Assembly: GCF_019967995.1 (NCBI RefSeq)
Contig: NZ_CP065377.1
Coordinates: 372,001 to 436,000 of the forward strand
Direction of reading: 5' to 3'
DNA: 64,000 nt
Origin: Faecalibacterium prausnitzii
GTDB lineage: Bacteria > Bacillota > Clostridia > Oscillospirales > Ruminococcaceae
Shown here: positions 26,239 through 41,171 of the stretch, piece after piece
Layout: each line of letters begins with the position of its first letter
How positions within the stretch are numbered: position 1 is the first letter of the stretch
Made by a program: the position numbers and the translations under genes
Notes under the pieces: model-generated
Told to the model about the DNA's origin: nothing
What the model saw: the letters and a program-made list of their open reading frames with translations, nothing else
Database searches by the model: none

Positions 26239-27717
26239 ATGAAACTGGAACAATTGATGGAAGGCGTCCCCTTTGCCCTTGTGCAGGGCAGTCTGGAGAC
26301 CGAAGTGACCGATATCATCTACGACAGCCGCAAGGCAGCCGAGGGCATGGCCTTCGTCTGCATCGTGGGCACCCAGCGCGACAGCCACACCTTTGCGGCC
26401 GACTGCGCCGCCAAAGGCGTGAGCGTACTGGTCATCCAGCATGACATCGACCTGTCTGCCATGCCGGACGTGACCGTTGTGAAGGTGGAGAACAGCCGCT
26501 ATGCCATGGCGCTGATGAGCTGCAATCTCTTCGGCAACCCGGCCCGGCAGATGACCGTGATCGGCGTCACCGGCACCAAGGGCAAGACCACCACCACCCA
26601 CATGATCAAGAGCGTGCTGGAAGCCGCCGGCAAAAAGGTGGGCATGATCGGCACCAACGGCATCTATTTCATGGGCCGCCATCAGGAGACCGCAAACACC
26701 ACCCCCGAAAGCTACGAGCTGCAAAAGACCTTCCGCCAGTTCGTGGATGCAGGCTGTGATGTGGCGCTGATGGAGGTGTCCAGCCAGGGCCTGATGATGG
26801 ACCGCGTGGCGGGCATTCACTACGACGTCGGCGTCTTCACGAACCTTTCGCCGGACCACATCGGCCCCGGCGAGCACAAGACCTTTGAGGAGTACCGCAG
26901 CTGGAAGGGCCAGCTGTTCAAGCGGTGCGACGTCGGCGTCGTGAACATCGACGACGAGAACACCGAGGCCCTGCTGGAAGGCCACACCTGCAAGCTGGTG
27001 ACCTATGGCCGCAGCGAGAGGGCCGACTACCGCGCCGAGGGCTGCGAGCTGCTGCGCACCCACGATTTTCTGGGGGTGGCCTTCCACGTCTCCGGCAAGG
27101 ACGACATGGACGTCCGGGTGAATATGCCCGGTGAGTTCAGCGTATACAACGCGCTGGCCGCGCTGGCCGTGGGTAAGGTGCTGGGCCTGCCCGATGCCGC
27201 CATCCACGAGGGTCTGGGCAAGTGCGTCGTCAAGGGCCGCGTGGAGCTGGTGCCCATCAGCAAAAAGTTCACCATCCTGCTGGACTACGCCCACAATGAG
27301 GTCTCCACCGAGAGCCTGCTCACCACCCTGCGGGCCTACAAGCCGCACCGGCTGGTGGTGGTGTTCGGCTGTGGCGGCAACCGCTCCAAGCTGCGCCGCT
27401 ACGGCATGGGCGAGACCTGCGCCAAAATGGCCGATTTCTCCATCCTTACCGAGGACAACAACCGCTTCGAAAAGGTCGAGGACATCCTCGCCGATATCCG
27501 GGTGGGCATGAACAAGGGCAACCCGGACGCAAAATTCGTGGAGATCCCCGACCGGCTGGATGCACTGCATTACGCCGTAGACCACGCCCAGGAGGGCGAC
27601 CTGATCGCCGTCATCGGCAAGGGCCACGAGACTTACCGCGACCGGATGGGCGTCAAGACCCCATTTCTGGAGCGGGAACTGCTGGAAGAATACGCCCAGC
27701 AGATCGGGCTGGAATAA
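26239..27717 (+). CDS. murE: UDP-N-acetylmuramoyl-dipeptide third-residue ligase MurE
   Basis: The 492-aa Mur ligase adds the third amino acid to UDP-MurNAc-L-Ala-D-Glu. The P-loop VTGTKGKTTTTHMI, NTTPESYELQKTF, the carbamylated-lysine region EEYRSWKGQLFKRC and the C-terminal GKGHETYRDR motif are clear. The residue-selecting motif, DNPR in meso-DAP enzymes, reads DNNR here (EDNNRFEKVEDI), so the third amino acid is uncertain. It is the last gene of the cluster, 17 bp after ftsQ. Confidence 0.92.
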   Translation: MKLEQLMEGVPFALVQGSLETEVTDIIYDSRKAAEGMAFVCIVGTQRDSHTFAADCAAKGVSVLVIQHDIDLSAMPDVTVVKVENSRYAMALMSCNLFGNPARQMTVIGVTGTKGKTTTTHMIKSVLEAAGKKVGMIGTNGIYFMGRHQETANTTPESYELQKTFRQFVDAGCDVALMEVSSQGLMMDRVAGIHYDVGVFTNLSPDHIGPGEHKTFEEYRSWKGQLFKRCDVGVVNIDDENTEALLEGHTCKLVTYGRSERADYRAEGCELLRTHDFLGVAFHVSGKDDMDVRVNMPGEFSVYNALAALAVGKVLGLPDAAIHEGLGKCVVKGRVELVPISKKFTILLDYAHNEVSTESLLTTLRAYKPHRLVVVFGCGGNRSKLRRYGMGETCAKMADFSILTEDNNRFEKVEDILADIRVGMNKGNPDAKFVEIPDRLDALHYAVDHAQEGDLIAVIGKGHETYRDRMGVKTPFLERELLEEYAQQIGLE

Positions 27718-27725
27718 GCAGACAT

Positions 27726-27768
27726 AAAAAATACGGAGCATCGCCGTAGCGATGCTCCGTATTTTTAT
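27726..27768. terminator. Bidirectional terminator between murE and the ABC exporter genes
   Basis: AAAAATACGGAGCATCG pairs perfectly with CGATGCTCCGTATTTTT around a 6-base loop, giving T-runs on both strands between converging operons. Confidence 0.92.
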
Positions 27769-27770
27769 GC

Positions 27771-29693
27771 TCAGTTCTCGGCCAGGTTGCCGGTGTAGAG
27801 CTGGTAATACTTGCCCTTTTTGGCAATCAGCTCGTCGTGGCTGCCGCGCTCGATGATGCGGCCCTGCTCCAGGACCACGATGCAGTCTGCATTGCGGACG
27901 GTGGACAGGCGGTGAGCGATGACGAAGGAGGTGCGGCCATACATCAGGCCGTCCATGCCGCGCTGGACCAGTGCCTCGGTGCGGGTGTCGATGGAGGAGG
28001 TGGCCTCATCCAGGATCAGCACCGGCGGGTCTGCGACCGCCGCGCGGGCGATGGCCAGCAGCTGACGCTGGCCCTGCGAGAGGTTGGCACCGTCGTTGGT
28101 CAGCATGGTGTTGTAGCCATCGGGCAGGCGCTTGATGAAGCCGTCGGCGTTGGCCAGACGGGCAGCGGCGATGCACTCTTCATCGCTGGCTTCCAGACGG
28201 CCGTAGCGGATGTTCTCCATGACCGTGCCGGTGAACAGGTGGGTGTCCTGCAGCACGATGCCGAGAGAGCGGCGGAGGTCATCCTTTTTGATCTTGGAGA
28301 TGTTGATGCCGTCGTAGCGGATCTTACCATCTGAGATGTCGTAGAAGCGGTTGATGAGGTTGGTGATGGTCGTCTTGCCGGCACCGGTGGAGCCGACGAA
28401 AGCGATCTTCTGGCCGGGGCGGCCATAGAGGTTGATGTCGTGGAGGACGGTCTTCTCCGGCACATAGCCAAAATCGACATCGGTGAAGGTGATGTCGCCT
28501 GCCAGCTTGTGGTAGGTGGTGGTGCCGTCGTGGTGGGGGTGCTTCCATGCCCAGAGGCCGGTGCGGTCGGTGGTCTCGACCAGCTGGTCGTTCGCATCGT
28601 ATTTGGCGTTGACGAGGGTGACGTAGCCCTCATCGGTCTCGCTGGTCTCGTCCATCATCTTGAAGATGCGCTCGGCACCGGCCAGAGCCATGATGATGCT
28701 GTTGGCCTGCATGGACACCTGGCTGATGGGCATGTTGAAGCTCTTGTTCAGGGAGAGGAAGGCCATGACGGTGCCCAGCGTCATGCCGCCGACATTGCCG
28801 ACGGCCATGGCAGCGCCCACCAGAGCGCAGACTGCATAGCTGATGTTGCCCAGCTGCGCCGTGACGGGCATGATGATGTTGGCGTAGCCGTTGGCCTGCT
28901 TGGCACTGTCCTTCAACTTGTCGTTCAGTGCACGGAAGCCGTCCAGCGTCTTCTGCTCGTGGGTGAAGACCTTGACGACCTTCTGGCCCTCCATCATCTC
29001 TTCAATGTAGCCGTTCACCTTGCCCAGGTCTTTCTGCTGGGCGATGAAGTACTTGCCGCTCATGGAGGTGATCTTCTTGGTGCAGAAGAGCATCAGAGCC
29101 ACCATGCACAGGGTCACGAGGGTGAGCTGCCAGCTCATCAGCACCATGCTGGTGAGGACGGAAACGATGGTGATGGCGCTGGACGTCAGCTGCGGGATGC
29201 TCTGGCTGAGCATCTGGCGCAGGGTATCGACGTCGTTGGTGTACACGGACATGATGTCGCCGTGGGGGTGCTGGTCAAAATACCGGATGGGCAGGCTCTC
29301 CATGTGGGTGAAGAGCTTGGTGCGCAGGTTGCGCAGGGTGCCCTGGGTCACGTTGACCATGATGCGGGAATTGAGCCACGCGGCCAGAACGCCGACGGCG
29401 TAAACGCAGCCGATGCGGCCCAGTGCTGCGGCCAGCGGGCCGAAATCGGGGGTGGCCTGCTGGGTCATGGGCACGATGTAATCATCAATGAGGGTCTTGA
29501 GGAAGAGGCTGGCCTGCACATTGGCCAGCGCGCTGACCACGATGCACACCAGAACGAAGATGCAGTGGGGCAGATAGTGCTGGAACACTTCGTCCATGAT
29601 CCGCTTGAGCAGCAGACCCGGATTTTCGACCTTGGGCCGGGGCTGGCCTGCGCCGCGCGGGCCGGGGCCGCGAACTTCTTTCACCTGTGCCAT
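27771..29693 (-). CDS. ABC-type multidrug exporter subunit (catalytically complete half)
   Basis: The 640-aa protein has a six-helix exporter domain (residues about 30-330) and an ATPase domain with Walker A GSTGAGKTT, signature LSQGQ and Walker B LILDEATSS with the catalytic Glu. An insert of about 35 residues (MMDETSETDEGYVTL...HHDGTTTYH) precedes the ATPase domain. It overlaps the upstream ABC gene by one base (TAATG), so the two form a heterodimeric exporter. The MarR gene upstream likely regulates it. The substrate is unknown. Confidence 0.93.
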   Translation of the reverse strand: MAQVKEVRGPGPRGAGQPRPKVENPGLLLKRIMDEVFQHYLPHCIFVLVCIVVSALANVQASLFLKTLIDDYIVPMTQQATPDFGPLAAALGRIGCVYAVGVLAAWLNSRIMVNVTQGTLRNLRTKLFTHMESLPIRYFDQHPHGDIMSVYTNDVDTLRQMLSQSIPQLTSSAITIVSVLTSMVLMSWQLTLVTLCMVALMLFCTKKITSMSGKYFIAQQKDLGKVNGYIEEMMEGQKVVKVFTHEQKTLDGFRALNDKLKDSAKQANGYANIIMPVTAQLGNISYAVCALVGAAMAVGNVGGMTLGTVMAFLSLNKSFNMPISQVSMQANSIIMALAGAERIFKMMDETSETDEGYVTLVNAKYDANDQLVETTDRTGLWAWKHPHHDGTTTYHKLAGDITFTDVDFGYVPEKTVLHDINLYGRPGQKIAFVGSTGAGKTTITNLINRFYDISDGKIRYDGINISKIKKDDLRRSLGIVLQDTHLFTGTVMENIRYGRLEASDEECIAAARLANADGFIKRLPDGYNTMLTNDGANLSQGQRQLLAIARAAVADPPVLILDEATSSIDTRTEALVQRGMDGLMYGRTSFVIAHRLSTVRNADCIVVLEQGRIIERGSHDELIAKKGKYYQLYTGNLAEN

Positions 29694-31444
29694 TACTGCT
29701 CACCTCCCTGTTTGTCGAAGTCGCCGCTGCTCTGGGTCTGGCTGTTGTAGACTTCCTGATAGATGGTATTGGTCTTCAGCAGCTCCTCGTGGGTGCCCAG
29801 GCCGTTGATCTGGCCGTTGTCCAGCACCAGGATGCGGTCGGCATCCTGCACGGAGGAGATGCGCTGTGCGATGATGATCTTGGTGGTGCCGGGGATCTCT
29901 TCCCGGAACGCCTTGCGGATCTTGGCGTCGGTGGCGGTATCCACGGCGCTGGTGGAGTCGTCCAGGATCAGCACCTTGGGCTTGCGCAGCAGGGCGCGGG
30001 CGATGGTCAGGCGCTGCTTCTGGCCGCCGGAAACGTTCGAGCCGCCCTGCTCGATCCAGGTATTGTACTTGTCGGGGAAGCGCTCGATGAATTCATCGGC
30101 GCAGGCCAGCTTGGCCACCCGGATGCACTCTTCCTCGCTGGCGTTCTCATCGCCCCAGCGCAGGTTGTCGAGGATGGTGCCGGAGAACAGGACATTCTTT
30201 TGCAGTACCATCGAGACCTCGCGGCGGAGCACATTGAGATTGTAGTCGCGGACATCCACGCCGCCGACCTTGACCGAGCCGGTCTCCGGGTCGTACAGGC
30301 GGGGGATGAGCTGCACCAGGCTGGATTTTGCGCTGCCGGTGCCGCCGATGATGCCCAGCGTCTCGCCGGGCCGGATGGTGAAGGTGATGTCGTTCAGGAC
30401 AGGCTGGCCGGAACCATGCTTGTACTTGAAGGTGACATGGTCGAACGCAATGCTGCCGTCGGCCACGGTGTCCACCGGGGCCTTGGGGGCGGGCAGGTCG
30501 GTGGTCTCGTCCAGCACTTCCACGATGCGGCGGGCAGAGGAAGCGGACATGGAGATCATGACGAAGGCCATGCTCAGCATCATCAGGGCCATCAGGATGT
30601 TCATGATGTAGCCGAACAGGGCGTTCAGCTGGCCGGTGGTGATGGAACCGTTCAGCACGTAGTGGGCACCAAACCAGCTCAGGGCGATGTTGCAGCCGTA
30701 GACGGAGACCAGCATGGCGGGGTTGTTGAAGCTCAGGCGGCTCTCGGCGCTGACGAACTGCTTGTACAGGCTCTCGCAGGCGGTGGTGTATTTCTCGTTC
30801 TCGAAGTGCTCGCGGACGAAGCTCTTGACCACGCGGATGGCGGAGATGTTCTCCTGCACCGAGGCGTTCAGGTTGTCGTAGTTTTTGAACACGCGGTCAA
30901 AGATCTTGAAGGTGGGGATCATGATGGAGGCCAGCACCGCCACCAGGAAGACGATGGCCACCACGAACACCAGCGACAGGGTGCCGCTGATGGCGGAAGC
31001 CATGAGAAGCGCGAAGACCAGATGCACCGGGGCGCGCACACACATGCGCTCGATCATCTGGAAGGCGTTCTGCACGTTGGTCACGTCGGTGGTCATGCGG
31101 GTGACCAGACCGGCCGTGGAGTATTTGTCGATGTTGGAGAAGGAAAAATGCTGGATGTTCTCATACATCGCGTCGCGCAGGTTGCCGGCAAGGCCGGTGG
31201 AAGCCTCGGCGGCAAATTTGCCGGCCAGCACACCCAGCAGCAGCGCAATGGCGGCCACCAGGAAGGTGAGCAGACCGTATTTGATGACGGCGTTCATGTC
31301 GCCCTTTTCAATGCCCTGGTCGATGATAAAGGCCATGATGGTGGGCAGCAGAACGTCCATGACCGCTTCCAATGCGGAAATGATCGGTGTCAGGATCGCG
31401 GCGCGTTTGTACTCGCCCAGATGTGACACTAATTTTTTGATCAT
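29693..31444 (-). CDS. ABC-type multidrug exporter subunit (degenerate-site half)
   Basis: The 583-aa protein has the same exporter layout as its partner. Its Walker A is GGTGSAKSS and its Walker B ends LILDDSTSAVD, with Asp in place of the catalytic Glu, which is the pattern of the non-hydrolysing site of heterodimeric exporters such as BmrCD and TM287/288. The ATG at 31444 follows CAGGAGG; a TTG start 13 codons upstream has none. A promoter with a palindromic operator lies just upstream. Confidence 0.93.
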   Translation of the reverse strand: MIKKLVSHLGEYKRAAILTPIISALEAVMDVLLPTIMAFIIDQGIEKGDMNAVIKYGLLTFLVAAIALLLGVLAGKFAAEASTGLAGNLRDAMYENIQHFSFSNIDKYSTAGLVTRMTTDVTNVQNAFQMIERMCVRAPVHLVFALLMASAISGTLSLVFVVAIVFLVAVLASIMIPTFKIFDRVFKNYDNLNASVQENISAIRVVKSFVREHFENEKYTTACESLYKQFVSAESRLSFNNPAMLVSVYGCNIALSWFGAHYVLNGSITTGQLNALFGYIMNILMALMMLSMAFVMISMSASSARRIVEVLDETTDLPAPKAPVDTVADGSIAFDHVTFKYKHGSGQPVLNDITFTIRPGETLGIIGGTGSAKSSLVQLIPRLYDPETGSVKVGGVDVRDYNLNVLRREVSMVLQKNVLFSGTILDNLRWGDENASEEECIRVAKLACADEFIERFPDKYNTWIEQGGSNVSGGQKQRLTIARALLRKPKVLILDDSTSAVDTATDAKIRKAFREEIPGTTKIIIAQRISSVQDADRILVLDNGQINGLGTHEELLKTNTIYQEVYNSQTQSSGDFDKQGGEQ

Positions 31445-31489
31445 CTGGTAATCCTCCTGTTTTTTGTTTTTTTTGTTTGACAAAGAACA

Positions 31490-31517
31490 ATTCTATACAA
31501 AACAATTTAATTGTCAA
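31490..31517 (-). promoter_or_regulatory. ABC exporter promoter with candidate MarR operator
   Basis: On the minus strand TTGACA (31512-31517) and TAGAAT (31490-31495) are 16 bases apart. The palindrome ACAATTTAATTGT (31502-31514) occupies the spacer, an AT-rich type often bound by MarR proteins. Confidence 0.6.
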
Positions 31518-31579
31518 TGCGTTTTTGCAAAGTTCCGAAAAAAGTCATGAAACTCTCAAAAATCGTACGATTCGCGGGG

Positions 31580-32059
31580 TCACTGCAGGCCCTTGCGCAG
31601 CTTGTTCAGCAGGCGGAGCAGCTCGGCGTTCTCCTCCGGGGTGAGCAGGCTCTCCACAAATTCGTCGGTCTGGTGCAGGGCCTGCATGGTCTTTTCGCGG
31701 ATGCAGGCCCCCTTTTCGGTCAGCACCAGGCGCTTGAGCCGGGCGTCCTGCGGTACGCTCTGACGCTCGATGTAGCCTTTGCGCTCCATGAGCTGCAAAA
31801 TATTGGTCACAGTGGAGCGGGTGATGGAGAACTCCCGCTCGATGTCCCGCTGGTAGACGGGTTCGTCCCTGTGCCAGAACAGGTAGCTCAGGATCCACTC
31901 GTGCATCGGGGTCACGTCCTCGACCTCATTTTCGCGGTGGAACTGGTTGATCTTGCGGAAGATCAGGTTGTTGACCCGGCGCATCTGCGCCGGGATGACC
32001 TGCGGCGGCTCCCAGGGGGGCGTTACCGGCGGGCAGCTGGAGTTGATTTTGTCACACAT
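31580..32059 (-). CDS. MarR family transcriptional regulator
   Basis: The 159-aa protein has the MarR winged helix: MHEWILSYLFWHRDEPVYQRDIEREFSITRSTVTNILQLMERKGYIER by segments, followed by the wing QDARLKRLVLTEKG. A C-terminal helix pair gives the dimer. It lies directly upstream of the ABC exporter on the same strand and probably represses it. The start at 32059 follows AAAGGA; a longer frame opens upstream without a site. Confidence 0.93.
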   Translation of the reverse strand: MCDKINSSCPPVTPPWEPPQVIPAQMRRVNNLIFRKINQFHRENEVEDVTPMHEWILSYLFWHRDEPVYQRDIEREFSITRSTVTNILQLMERKGYIERQSVPQDARLKRLVLTEKGACIREKTMQALHQTDEFVESLLTPEENAELLRLLNKLRKGLQ

Positions 32060-32124
32060 GATGGTTCGTCCTTTGAATTGTTGGATGGATGATTGTTTTG
32101 AATAAAACTGTTTGATACGATACC

Positions 32125-32153
32125 ATTCTAACCCTCGCATCCCGGAATGTCAA
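32125..32153 (-). promoter_or_regulatory. marR-type gene promoter
   Basis: On the minus strand TTGACA (32148-32153) and TAGAAT (32125-32130) are 17 bases apart, about 65 bases before the start codon. Confidence 0.75.
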
Positions 32154-32172
32154 GAGCGTTTATGAAAAAATA

Positions 32173-32248
32173 AACCCCTCTCCGTCTCGCCGTGCGCCAG
32201 CGCTTCCAAAGGGGGAGCTGCATGGCAAGGCAAGAGCGGAGAGGGGTT
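32173..32248. repeat. MITE-like palindromic repeat (CCTCTCCGTC family), copy 1
   Basis: A 76-bp element starts with AACCCCTCTCCG and ends with its exact inverse CGGAGAGGGGTT. The inner part GTCTCGC..GCGCCAGC..CCAAAGGGGGAGC is also partly self-complementary. A 74-bp relative lies at 60,323-60,396. It sits between the GDPD stop and the marR promoter and could act as a terminator. Confidence 0.7.
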
Positions 32249-32251
32249 CCG

Positions 32252-35867
<3,616 letters not shown>

Positions 35868-35873
35868 TTAGAA

Positions 35874-35905
35874 CGGTGCCCTGCTTTTTCGGCAGGGCAC
35901 TTTTT
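35874..35905 (+). terminator. purC terminator
   Basis: GTGCCCTGC pairs with GCAGGGCAC around a T-rich loop and is followed by TTTTT. Confidence 0.9.
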
Positions 35906-35951
35906 ATTTGCAAACTTTTTGTGAATTTCCGTGGAGCAGGGGCCTGCGCTC

Positions 35952-36008
35952 TTGACATCACAGGGGGTTTGGAATATAATTTTAGCAGTCAAATAGATAG
36001 AGTGCTAA
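35952..36008 (+). promoter_or_regulatory. clpB promoter with CIRCE operator (HrcA site)
   Basis: TTGACA (35952-35957) and TATAAT (35975-35980) are 17 bases apart. The 27-bp CIRCE element follows at once: TTAGCAGTC (35982-35990), a 9-base spacer, and GAGTGCTAA (36000-36008), with one mismatch to the consensus left arm TTAGCACTC. HrcA binding there should repress clpB until heat or protein stress. Confidence 0.93.
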
Positions 36009-36074
36009 AAACAAAATAGCATATCCAATGAACGACTGCTAAATCAACATCCGGTACGAATGGAGGTCGATTCT

Positions 36075-38687
<2,613 letters not shown>

Positions 38688-38734
38688 ATCACGTTGATTT
38701 TACCAGTTCTGTACCTTCGTGTGAGCAGTAACAC

Positions 38735-38763
38735 TTGCGCGGGGGTGCAGAATATGATATGAT
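38735..38763 (+). promoter_or_regulatory. Promoter of the CorC-type gene
   Basis: TTGCGC (38735-38740) and TATGAT (38758-38763) are 17 bases apart. A terminator hairpin lies just downstream before the gene. Confidence 0.6.
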
Positions 38764-38778
38764 AAACGTTGAACAAAG

Positions 38779-38819
38779 TGCTTTTCATCGTCGAGAGCAA
38801 CGGTGAAAAGCATTTTTTA
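38779..38819 (+). terminator. Terminator hairpin in the leader of the CorC-type gene
   Basis: TGCTTTTCA pairs with TGAAAAGCA and is followed by TTTTTT. Because it lies after the promoter at 38735-38763, it could be an attenuator for the gene at 38898 rather than only the clpB terminator. Confidence 0.75.
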
Positions 38820-38829
38820 ATATTCAGGA

Positions 38830-38862
38830 TCTCTCAGGCATTGCTTCGCAATGCCTGAGAGG
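38830..38862. repeat. Perfect palindromic repeat (CTCTCAGGC type)
   Basis: CTCTCAGGCATTGC, a 3- to 5-base loop and the exact inverse GCAATGCCTGAGAG form a strong hairpin in the leader of the CorC-type gene. The arm CTCTCAGGC recurs at 19,601 and 49,156. Confidence 0.75.
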
Positions 38863-38897
38863 TTCACAACAACATAGGAGTGTGATTTTCCTTTATT

Positions 38898-40214
38898 ATG
38901 GACGATGGCAGTATGACGCTTTGGGTAGCGCTGGTAGTATTGGTGGCGTTCTCCGCCTTTTTCTCCGCATCCGAGACCGCATTTTCTTCCCTGAATCAGA
39001 TCCGCCTGAAAAGCCGGGCCGACGATGGCGACCGCACGGCCGCCCGTGTGCTGGCAATGGCAGAAAAATACGATAAGCTCCTGTCCACCATTCTGGTGGG
39101 CAACAACATCGTAAACATTGCCGCAGCCTCGATCGGCACCATCATTTTCACCCAGATGCTGGGTGCAGAGCGGGGCGCTACGGTCTCCACCATCGTGTTG
39201 ACCATCGTGGTGCTGATCTTCGGCGAGGTGAGCCCCAAGAGCCTGGCCAAGGAGATGCCGGAAACGGTAGCCACCGCAGTTGCGCCGGCACTCAGCCTGC
39301 TGATGGTGGTGTTTACCCCGCTGACATGGCTGTTCAGCCAGTGGAAACGGCTGCTGAACCATTTTGTTCACAGCAGCGAGAGCGACACCATCACCGAGGG
39401 CGAGCTGATGACCATGGTCAGCGAGGCTGAGAACGACGGTGAGCTGACCGACCGCGAGAGTGAGCTGATCCGCAGCGCCATCGAGTTCGATGACGTGGAG
39501 GTGGAAGAGATCCTGACCCCCCGTGTGGATGTGGTGGCGGTGGCGGACGATATCCCGCTGGAAGAACTGGCGCAGACCTTTGCGGAGTCCGGTTACTCCC
39601 GCCTGCCGGTCTATCATGGCACCATCGACAACATCATCGGTGTCGTCCATGAAAAGGACTTCTACATTGCCCGCCTGAAAAAGGAGACGAAGATCGACGA
39701 TCTGGTGGCCCCCACCCTGTATACCACCGGCTCCACGCAGATCTCGCAGCTGCTGCGCATCCTGCGGGAGCAGCATCACCATATGGCGGTCGTCGTGGAT
39801 GAATACGGCGGCACCGAGGGTATCATCACGCTGGAAGATATCCTCGAAGAGCTGGTGGGTGAGATCTGGGATGAGCATGACGAGGAGACGGAGGACTTCC
39901 GCAAGCAGTCGGACGGCAGCTGGCTGGTGGCCGGTTCCGCCAGCGTGGATGACCTGTTCGAAACGCTGGAGCTGCCCGAAGATGAGGACATCGACTCCAA
40001 CACCGTGAACGGCCTCGTGCAGGAAAAGACCTGCCATCTGCCCAAGGTGGGCGACCACTTCACCCTCGGCGAGTACGACGGCGTCGTGACCCGCACGGCC
40101 CGCCGCCGCGTCACCGAGGTCCGCCTCACGCCCGCAGAACCTGTGGACGCCGAGGAGAAGGACGACGAAAAGGAAAAGCGATTTCCCCGGCTTTCCGCGC
40201 GGGAGAACCGCTGA
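38898..40214 (+). CDS. CorC/HlyC-type transporter with DUF21 and CBS domains
   Basis: The 438-aa protein has an N-terminal DUF21 membrane domain (FFSASETAFSSLNQIRLK, LVGNNIVNIAAASIGT), two CBS domains (LTPRVDVVAVADDIPLEE and the partner near VAPTLYTTGSTQISQLL) and a C-terminal CorC_HlyC domain (VDDLFETLELPEDEDIDSNTVNGLV by pieces). Relatives handle Mg2+ or Co2+ efflux, or are called hemolysins without proof. The start at 38898 is the first ATG in frame but lacks a well-placed ribosome site (AGGAG is 17 bases upstream), so the exact start is uncertain. Confidence 0.9.
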   Translation: MDDGSMTLWVALVVLVAFSAFFSASETAFSSLNQIRLKSRADDGDRTAARVLAMAEKYDKLLSTILVGNNIVNIAAASIGTIIFTQMLGAERGATVSTIVLTIVVLIFGEVSPKSLAKEMPETVATAVAPALSLLMVVFTPLTWLFSQWKRLLNHFVHSSESDTITEGELMTMVSEAENDGELTDRESELIRSAIEFDDVEVEEILTPRVDVVAVADDIPLEELAQTFAESGYSRLPVYHGTIDNIIGVVHEKDFYIARLKKETKIDDLVAPTLYTTGSTQISQLLRILREQHHHMAVVVDEYGGTEGIITLEDILEELVGEIWDEHDEETEDFRKQSDGSWLVAGSASVDDLFETLELPEDEDIDSNTVNGLVQEKTCHLPKVGDHFTLGEYDGVVTRTARRRVTEVRLTPAEPVDAEEKDDEKEKRFPRLSARENR

Positions 40215-40226
40215 CGCATCCGCAGA

Positions 40227-40270
40227 AAAGACCCCCGGCCTTGCATGAAATTGCAGGGCCGGGGGTCTTT
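40227..40270. terminator. Bidirectional terminator
   Basis: AAGACCCCCGGCC pairs with GGCCGGGGGTCTT around a loop between converging genes (CorC-type and LysR). Confidence 0.85.
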
Positions 40271-40271
40271 G

Positions 40272-41156
40272 TTATCGGTTCCTTTCCTGTGCCAGCTCGA
40301 TGAAGGCCTTCATCTGCGGGGTCAGCCATTTGTCGCGGTGGTAGAAGAGCTGCCGCCGCATGGTCACGGTGCAGTCCGGCACGAGCAGGCGGGCCAGTGT
40401 CCCGGCGGCGAGGGCGTCCCGGACGATGTACTCCGGCAGAAACGAAAGCCCCATGCCGCGCTCGACCATCTGGCAGAGCAGGGCGGCGCTGCCCAGTTCG
40501 AGATAGGGCTTGACGGCCAGCTGGTGGGCGGCAAAGGTCTGGTCCAGCGCGTCGCGGTAGCTCATGCCCCGCTCGGTTAGCAAAAATTCCTGGTGGGCCA
40601 GCTCTTCCAGAGACACGCGCTTCTGCGCGGCCAGCGGGTGCCCGGTGGGGGCCACGAAGCAGATGGCTTCCGGCACATCCAGCGCCAGCACAAGGTTGGG
40701 CTGGACCAGCGGCTCATCCAGTGTATAGGCCAGATCGACCTGATTCGTGCCCAGCCATTGCAGCATCTCGTCCGAAGTGGCCGTGCAGAGCACAAGCTCC
40801 ACCTGCGGGCAGAGTGCGTGATAGCGCTGCAGCAGACCTGGCAGGAATGCGCTGCACAGCGAGTCCGCCAGTGCGACCCGCAGGGTGCCGCGGACCTGCT
40901 GCGCCGGCTGGAGCGCGGCTCTGGCCTGCTGCGCGGTGGTCAGCAGGGTGCGGGCGTAGGACAGAAAGGTCTGGCCTGCATCGGTCAGCCGGACAGTCTT
41001 GCCCACCCGGTCGAACAGCGGGGTCTCCAACTCTGCTTCCAGCTGCGCGATCTGCGACGATACTGCCGACTGCGAATAGCCCAGCTCCCGCGCCGCGCGG
41101 GAAAAGCTGTGCAGCTCGGCAATGTGCAGGAAGGTGTTGATGGTTCGCAGTTCCAT
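40272..41156 (-). CDS. LysR family transcriptional regulator
   Basis: The 294-aa protein has the LysR helix-turn-helix at its start (FLHIAELHSFSRAARELGYSQSAVSSQIAQLEAEL by pieces) followed by FDRVGKTVRLTDAG and the type-2 periplasmic-binding-like effector domain. It lies 15 bp downstream of trmO on the same strand, not divergent from a target as LysR genes often are, so its target is not obvious. The start follows AAAGGAGA. Confidence 0.93.
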   Translation of the reverse strand: MELRTINTFLHIAELHSFSRAARELGYSQSAVSSQIAQLEAELETPLFDRVGKTVRLTDAGQTFLSYARTLLTTAQQARAALQPAQQVRGTLRVALADSLCSAFLPGLLQRYHALCPQVELVLCTATSDEMLQWLGTNQVDLAYTLDEPLVQPNLVLALDVPEAICFVAPTGHPLAAQKRVSLEELAHQEFLLTERGMSYRDALDQTFAAHQLAVKPYLELGSAALLCQMVERGMGLSFLPEYIVRDALAAGTLARLLVPDCTVTMRRQLFYHRDKWLTPQMKAFIELAQERNR

Positions 41157-41171
41157 GGCGTCTCCTTTGGC

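Noticed and set aside
29693..31444. Walker A GGTGSAKSS and Asp for Glu in Walker B seen as damage
   Set aside because: This is the usual degenerate site of heterodimeric ABC exporters, not an inactivating defect.
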